Source: Ferruginibacter sp. (lineage in GTDB: Bacteria; Bacteroidota; Bacteroidia; Chitinophagales; Chitinophagaceae). Taken from it: a stretch of DNA of 8,871 nt. The DNA lies in contig JANYFI010000062.1 of the NCBI GenBank assembly GCA_025362765.1, positions 1 to 8,871 on the forward strand. Direction: 5' to 3'. Below, piece by piece: positions 5,450 to 8,871 of the stretch. Under the pieces are notes generated by a model. The model did not search any database, had not been told where the DNA came from, and saw nothing but the letters and a program-made list of their open reading frames with translations. The position numbers and the translations under genes were made by a program. How positions within the stretch are numbered: position 1 is the stretch's first letter; every line of letters begins with the position of its first letter.

Positions 5450-6559
5450 TCACTTATAAAACAATTTATCCCGGCTGGCCACTGCGCTGGTGATGTACTG
5501 TTGTAGAAATGATTGTTGCGCTACAGTTTTTGCGGCTAACCGATCGAGGCGTTCAGTAAGGCCTTTAGTATCGTATTGAAAGTTCTCCACTATTTCGCCG
5601 ATGTGCTTTATTTTTTTTCGGGCATCTGCCAGCAAGCCATTGACAGGGCGAAGGAGGTTATTGAGATCAGCATCAGGTTTGGCTGGAATAAAACGATTGT
5701 TTCTGTATTGAACAAAGGTATTAAAAACGGCGGTGGCCTTGTTAAGGTCAGCCACAGCGCCATTGTATAAATTCATATCCTGGTCGCCATAGACGATGGC
5801 GATTTTCATGTTTACATAATTTCGCCAGTATTTAACCATGTCATTGTCAATGCCTGCCTGCTGCATGCGGCGTGCCGACGCTTCCAGTTGCTGCAGGCTA
5901 TCGAGTTGTAAAAAATGATCAATTGAATCAGCAATATTCCAAACAGGCACATCCTTTTTTTTTAAATAATTTCCCTTATCAAATTCCTTTTGAGAAAGCG
6001 GCTGTGGCAGCAATTGCCAAAGCGGATCGAAAGGCATATGTGTTTCAATAAATTGGCTGGGTGAAATTAAAAACCAGTTGGCGTGGTTACCAGCACCCGC
6101 ATCCCATGTAGGATCACAAAGCAACCATTCGTTGTTAAATTGAACAGCGCTCCAGCTATGGCCGCTTCTTTTGATATTGCCCGATACATTTGTATACCCA
6201 GTGATAGTAAAAGCGGGAATACCGCACCTGGACACAATGTCGGTAAAAACAGTGGCAAAGTTTTCGCATACGCCTTTCCTTCTTCTTAAAGTTGATGCAG
6301 CTTTGGTGTGTTCATCCACCCCCCAGTTGATATTGTACATGCTGTCTTTATCATAGTGGATATTTGAGGTGATCCAGGCATAGATAGCGCCCAGCTTATT
6401 GCCGTCTGTCGAAAAATTGGCTTGTACATAACTGGCAATAACTGCGGTAGAATAGGTTTGTGAAGAAGGAATAAAGCTGCGTGTAAAACTATTTTCCTGC
6501 TGGCCCTTTGTAACAAAGTAACAAGCGGCAAACAGTAAAAAAAATAGCACCTTTTTCAT
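5450..6559 (-). CDS. Secreted transglutaminase-like (papain-fold) protein
   Basis: The 369-residue protein starts with a signal sequence (KK then a hydrophobic stretch to about 17). Cleavage before Gln20 or 21 is plausible. The alternative FAAC at 10-13 is a poor lipobox. The Transglut_core domain spans about 50-155 and retains the full triad: C98 in RKGVCENFATVF, H134 in SGHSWSAV, and D149 in LLCDPTWDAG. In bacteria this fold usually acts as a protease or amidase rather than a cross-linker. Residues 155-369 match no domain I recognise; about 300-355 are charged and helix-rich, possibly coiled coil. Family members of this size with a helical C-terminus are common in Bacteroidota and act outside the cytoplasm. 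A hairpin repeat abuts the stop codon. The gene appears monocistronic and is preceded by a 426-bp gap. The substrate is unknown. Confidence 0.87.
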   Translation of the reverse strand: MKKVLFFLLFAACYFVTKGQQENSFTRSFIPSSQTYSTAVIASYVQANFSTDGNKLGAIYAWITSNIHYDKDSMYNINWGVDEHTKAASTLRRRKGVCENFATVFTDIVSRCGIPAFTITGYTNVSGNIKRSGHSWSAVQFNNEWLLCDPTWDAGAGNHANWFLISPSQFIETHMPFDPLWQLLPQPLSQKEFDKGNYLKKKDVPVWNIADSIDHFLQLDSLQQLEASARRMQQAGIDNDMVKYWRNYVNMKIAIVYGDQDMNLYNGAVADLNKATAVFNTFVQYRNNRFIPAKPDADLNNLLRPVNGLLADARKKIKHIGEIVENFQYDTKGLTERLDRLAAKTVAQQSFLQQYITSAVASRDKLFYK

Positions 6560-6630
6560 CTATTAAAATTATTATAAAATAGGGAGATTGAAAAGCCAAA
6601 TTTGTATGGCTCCTTTAAAAATTAGCGGCA

Positions 6631-6677
6631 GGAGGTCTGTTTTTACGACCTCCAAATTAATCGCCGGGTGACGACCC
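6631..6677. repeat. Two small hairpins at the left edge of the REP-like cluster
   Basis: GGAGGTC (6631-6637) pairs with GACCTCC (6647-6653) across a 9-nt loop. GGGT (6666-6669) pairs with ACCC (6674-6677) across GACG. They adjoin the REP-like elements that begin at 6679 in the 426-bp gene-free stretch 6560-6985. No gene ends here on either strand, so a terminator role is unlikely. Confidence 0.45.
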
Positions 6678-6678
6678 A

Positions 6679-6839
6679 AGCTCCATAGGAGCTACCACTT
6701 TGTAGAAAAAAACAGCAAATAAATATACTCGCTCCATCGGAGCGTCCCCTTGATTGGATGGATTTCTAAATGGTGAATGTATACGGCACGTAAATGTATT
6801 GGTTGTTCTATTTTCTACAAAGAGGGAAGTCTCATGGAA
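6679..6839. repeat. REP-like inverted element cluster (GCTCC/GGAGC cores, CTTTGTAGAAAA arms)
   Basis: The left unit is AGCTCC-ATA-GGAGCT (6679-6693) followed by ACCACTTTGTAGAAAA. A second hairpin, CGCTCC-ATC-GGAGCG, lies at 6730-6744. At the right, TTTTCTACAAAG (6811-6822) is the perfect inverse of CTTTGTAGAAAA at 6698-6709. The sequence beyond it, read on the minus strand, resembles the left unit (TTCCATGAGACTTCCCTC before CTTTGTAGAAAA). The block therefore looks like two head-to-head REP units with a third core between them. Such GGAG-containing units are typically spread by REP-associated tyrosine (RAYT/IS200-like) transposases acting in trans; none is encoded in the window. Confidence 0.68.
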
Positions 6840-6892
6840 TTAACGCAGTTATAGTTTTTGATTTGAATAATACAAGGCATTCCATTTTTTAA

Positions 6893-6929
6893 TGCAGCTA
6901 AAAATGTAATACTTCGTATTATTGCTGCA
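6893..6929 (+). promoter_or_regulatory. Nested hairpin just upstream of the pepE promoter
   Basis: TGCAGC (6893-6898) pairs with GCTGCA (6924-6929). Inside it, TAATAC (6907-6912) pairs with GTATTA (6916-6921) around a 3-nt TTC loop. The right arm overlaps the putative -33 element of the pepE promoter. Because it lies before the likely start of transcription it would act as DNA, for example as an operator, rather than as an RNA leader. Function unproven. Confidence 0.4.
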
Positions 6930-6953
6930 ATACTTTTGCAAAGAATACCTTTG
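6922..6953 (+). promoter_or_regulatory. Bacteroidota-type promoter for pepE
   Basis: A TTG at 6922-6924 is followed after 21 nt by a perfect -7 box TACCTTTG (6946-6953). A second perfect box, TACTTTTG (6931-6938), lies just upstream but lacks a good -33 partner. Transcription would start near 6960, giving a leader of about 25 nt before the ATG at 6986. No Shine-Dalgarno sequence is evident in that leader. Confidence 0.6.
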
Positions 6954-6985
6954 AAAAAGAACGAATGACCTTTTAAATTTTTACT

Positions 6986-7708
6986 ATGCAAACAAACCGG
7001 ATATTGGCTTTCAGCAGTTCAAGAGTGGGAGAGTGCGGGTATCTTGAAATGACGCTTCCAGTAATAAAAAAATTTTTGGACGATGAAGCGCTGAACATCG
7101 CTTTTATTCCTTTTGCCAGTGTAAGGGGTGACTATGAAGCCTACGCAGAAATGGTACGCCTTGCGTTAAAGGAGTTGCCTTACACTATTACAACAGTGCT
7201 TCACCAGGATGCAAAAGCGATTGTGGAAAAAGCCGACGTGATTATGGTGGGTGGCGGCAACACATTTAAACTGGTGCATGATATTTATGATTGCCAGTTG
7301 CTGGATATTATCCGCAATAAAGTAAATAAGGGAACGCCTTATATTGGATGGAGTGCGGGGGCCAATATTACAGCTCCGGGCCTCGGCACTACTAACGACA
7401 TGCCGGTAATAGCCCCTAAAAGCTTCAACACATTGGGCTTGCTGCCATTTCAAATTAATCCGCATTATAACAACGCAAAACCATTTGGCCATAATGGCGA
7501 AACACGCGACCAGCGGCTGGAAGAATTTATGCAAATGAATTCAGGCTTACCCATTGTCGGCTTGCCTGAAGGCACTTACCTGCAACTGGAATCAACCCTG
7601 TTAACCTTTAACGGAGCGTACGAAGGGGTTTTATTTTATTGGGATGAAAAAGATGCAATAACAAAAAGAGCAATTGCTGTTGGCGAAGACCTTTCATTTT
7701 TATTATAG
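6986..7708 (+). CDS. pepE: Dipeptidase E (alpha-aspartyl dipeptidase, peptidase family S51)
   Basis: The 240-residue protein aligns along its whole length with enterobacterial PepE (229 residues). It keeps the nucleophile elbow YIGWSAGANI with S123, H160 in QINPHY, E195 in GLPEGTYL and D138 in TTNDMP. These are offset by three from Salmonella S120, H157, E192 and D135. Other family blocks are GGGNTFKL (89-96) and GETRDQRLEE (171-180). The enzyme hydrolyses dipeptides with N-terminal aspartate in the cytoplasm; no signal peptide is present. The related cyanophycinases share the fold, but the TTNDMP and NPH blocks favour PepE. It is the only plus-strand gene of the window, with its own promoter upstream and strong hairpin terminators downstream, so it is probably monocistronic. 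Confidence 0.94.
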   Translation: MQTNRILAFSSSRVGECGYLEMTLPVIKKFLDDEALNIAFIPFASVRGDYEAYAEMVRLALKELPYTITTVLHQDAKAIVEKADVIMVGGGNTFKLVHDIYDCQLLDIIRNKVNKGTPYIGWSAGANITAPGLGTTNDMPVIAPKSFNTLGLLPFQINPHYNNAKPFGHNGETRDQRLEEFMQMNSGLPIVGLPEGTYLQLESTLLTFNGAYEGVLFYWDEKDAITKRAIAVGEDLSFLL

Positions 7709-7769
7709 GCTATTAGGCGCCTTGCAAATAATAATGGAAGTGAAAATGGATTTGAATATCGCGGTATAA

Positions 7770-7809
7770 AAAAATTGCCTGCAGAAATTAATTCCTACAG
7801 GCAATTTTT
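7770..7809. terminator. Strong hairpin terminator 1 (pepE side)
   Basis: Perfect 12-bp arms AAAAATTGCCTG (7770-7781) and CAGGCAATTTTT (7798-7809) flank a 16-nt loop. The arms begin with an A-run and end with a T-run, so the hairpin is intrinsic-terminator-like on both strands. It lies 61 bp after the pepE stop codon and is the first terminator for that gene. Confidence 0.85.
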
Positions 7810-7813
7810 ATTC

Positions 7814-7856
7814 AAAAAAATCCATTTAAATTACACCAGTCGAAATGGATTTTTTT
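7814..7856. terminator. Strong hairpin terminator 2 (xylA side)
   Basis: Perfect 14-bp arms AAAAAAATCCATTT (7814-7827) and AAATGGATTTTTTT (7843-7856) flank a 15-nt loop. The T7 and A7 ends make it work in both directions. It lies 9 bp beyond the xylA stop codon (7866-7868) and is the first terminator met by xylA transcripts. The stem is AT-rich, so its strength comes from its length. Confidence 0.85.
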
Positions 7857-7865
7857 ACTTTTTGT

Positions 7866-8871
7866 TTAAATATAACGGTTGATAATATTTTCCAAATATT
7901 CCTGCTGTCCGCTAATCGATTTTGGTTCACCATTTTCAACAGCATAAGTTCTTAAATCTTCCAGCGATAATTTGCCTGCTTCAAATGCAGCACCCTGGCC
8001 GCTATCAAAACTTGCATACCGGTTGGTCCTTATTTTTTTATAATCCGATTTATTTAACACCGCATCCGCAACAATCAGCGCCCTGGCGAAAGTGTCCATG
8101 CCACCAATATGCGCATAAAATAAATCTGCCGCATCGGTAGAATTTCTGCGGATCTTCGCATCAAAATTAATACCGCCGCCACCAAAGCCACCGGCTTCTA
8201 AAATCACCAGCATCGCTTCTGCCAGTTCGTTTACATTGTTGGGGAACTGGTCAGTGTCCCAGCCATTCTGGTAATCGCCGCGGTTGGCATCAATGCTGCC
8301 CAGCGTACCGGTATCAGCAGCCACCTGCAATTCATGCTGAAATGTGTGGCCGGCAAGTGTGGCATGGTTTACTTCAATGTTTAATTTAAAGTCGTTCAGC
8401 AAATCAAATTGGCGTAAAAAGCCAATTACCGTTTCGCTGTCATAATCGTATTGATGTTTGCTTGGTTCGCATGGTTTTGGTTCAATAAAGAAAGAGCCTT
8501 TAAAGCCATTCTTTCTTGCATAATCTTTTGCGGTATGTAAAAAGCGGGCCATGTGCTCTTTTTCTCTTTTCGTGTTCGTGTTCAGCAAACTCATATATCC
8601 TTCGCGGCCTCCCCAGAAAACATAATTTTCTCCACCTAAAGCCATAGTAGCATCCAGTGCGGCTTTTACCTGTGCACCACCATGGGCAAGTACATGAAAA
8701 TCAGGATTAGTAGCAGCACCATTCATATATCTCTTGTTAGAAAATAAATTGGCCGTGCCCCATAATAATTTTACACCACTTGCGGCCTGCTTTTGTTTTA
8801 AGTAATCGGTTAAAGCCTGCAGGCGGCGGTCATTTTCATTTACATCGCTGGTATAATCTACCACATCCACA
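7866..8871 (-). CDS. xylA: Xylose isomerase, N-terminus cut by window
   Basis: The visible 334 residues correspond to about residues 103-436 of E. coli XylA (440 residues); roughly 100 N-terminal residues are beyond the right edge. The GTG at the edge is an internal Val codon, not a start. All downstream metal and active-site residues are kept at a constant offset of 102: E130 and K132 in IEPKP, E166 and H169 in [13 protein letters not shown]194 in SIDANRGD, D205 and D207 in GWDTDQFP, and D237 in [10 protein letters not shown]. Catalytic His101 falls just outside. The enzyme converts D-xylose to D-xylulose in the cytoplasm with Mg2+ or Mn2+; it is the class II type usual for Bacteroidota. Terminator hairpins follow directly, so it is the last gene of its transcript. 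A xylulokinase or transporter, if present, would lie to the right. Confidence 0.97.
   Translation of the reverse strand, partial: VDVVDYTSDVNENDRRLQALTDYLKQKQAASGVKLLWGTANLFSNKRYMNGAATNPDFHVLAHGGAQVKAALDATMALGGENYVFWGGREGYMSLLNTNTKREKEHMARFLHTAKDYARKNGFKGSFFIEPKPCEPSKHQYDYDSETVIGFLRQFDLLNDFKLNIEVNHATLAGHTFQHELQVAADTGTLGSIDANRGDYQNGWDTDQFPNNVNELAEAMLVILEAGGFGGGGINFDAKIRRNSTDAADLFYAHIGGMDTFARALIVADAVLNKSDYKKIRTNRYASFDSGQGAAFEAGKLSLEDLRTYAVENGEPKSISGQQEYLENIINRYI

Noticed and set aside
7166..7534. Minus-strand open frame of 122 codons inside pepE
   Set aside because: It is a shadow of the pepE reading frame with no recognisable protein features.
1..8871. CRISPR array, tRNA, rRNA, riboswitch or phage genes
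   Set aside because: No evenly spaced direct repeats, cloverleaf, conserved RNA core or phage protein signature was seen on either strand.

Overview
The window looks like chromosomal DNA of a Bacteroidota bacterium, most likely a relative of the Chitinophagaceae. The protein families fit this group: a class II XylA, a short degenerate Crp/Fnr regulator, a secreted DUF1080 protein, and a fused circularly permuted ATP-grasp/alpha-E protein. Clear Shine-Dalgarno sites are lacking before the start codons. Two promoters match the Bacteroidota TAnnTTTG (-7) and TTG (-33) pattern. The intergenic regions are AT-rich and full of inverted repeats. The lineage is inferred from these traits and was not tested by a search.

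Layout from left to right: (1) the N-terminal ~769 codons of an ATP-grasp plus alpha-E protein on the minus strand, running off the left edge; (2) an approximately 350-bp intergenic region with hairpins and a degenerate repeat; (3) a minus-strand group read in the order Crp/Fnr-type regulator, pirin, small receiver-like protein that lacks the phosphorylation residues; (4) a secreted DUF1080 (3-keto-disaccharide hydrolase) protein and a secreted transglutaminase-like protein, both on the minus strand and separated by a hairpin repeat; (5) a 426-bp intergenic region with REP-like inverted elements, a nested hairpin and a good promoter; (6) a plus-strand dipeptidase E gene (pepE); (7) two strong hairpins in tandem that serve as a convergent terminator; (8) the C-terminal three quarters of xylose isomerase (xylA) on the minus strand, cut by the right edge.

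How the genes relate: most are separate units spaced by 100 bp or more, so only the regulator, pirin and pseudo-receiver group is a plausible functional cluster. XylA (xylose to xylulose), DUF1080 and PepE suit a polymer-degrading, saprophytic heterotroph. No phage, transposase, CRISPR array, tRNA or rRNA is visible.

The main points of interest are the ATP-grasp/alpha-E protein (a family predicted to make peptide-like amide bonds in an uncharacterised pathway), the receiver-like protein with both active-site positions replaced by glycine-rich loops, and at least three different intergenic inverted-repeat families. One of these repeats supplies the pirin stop codon.
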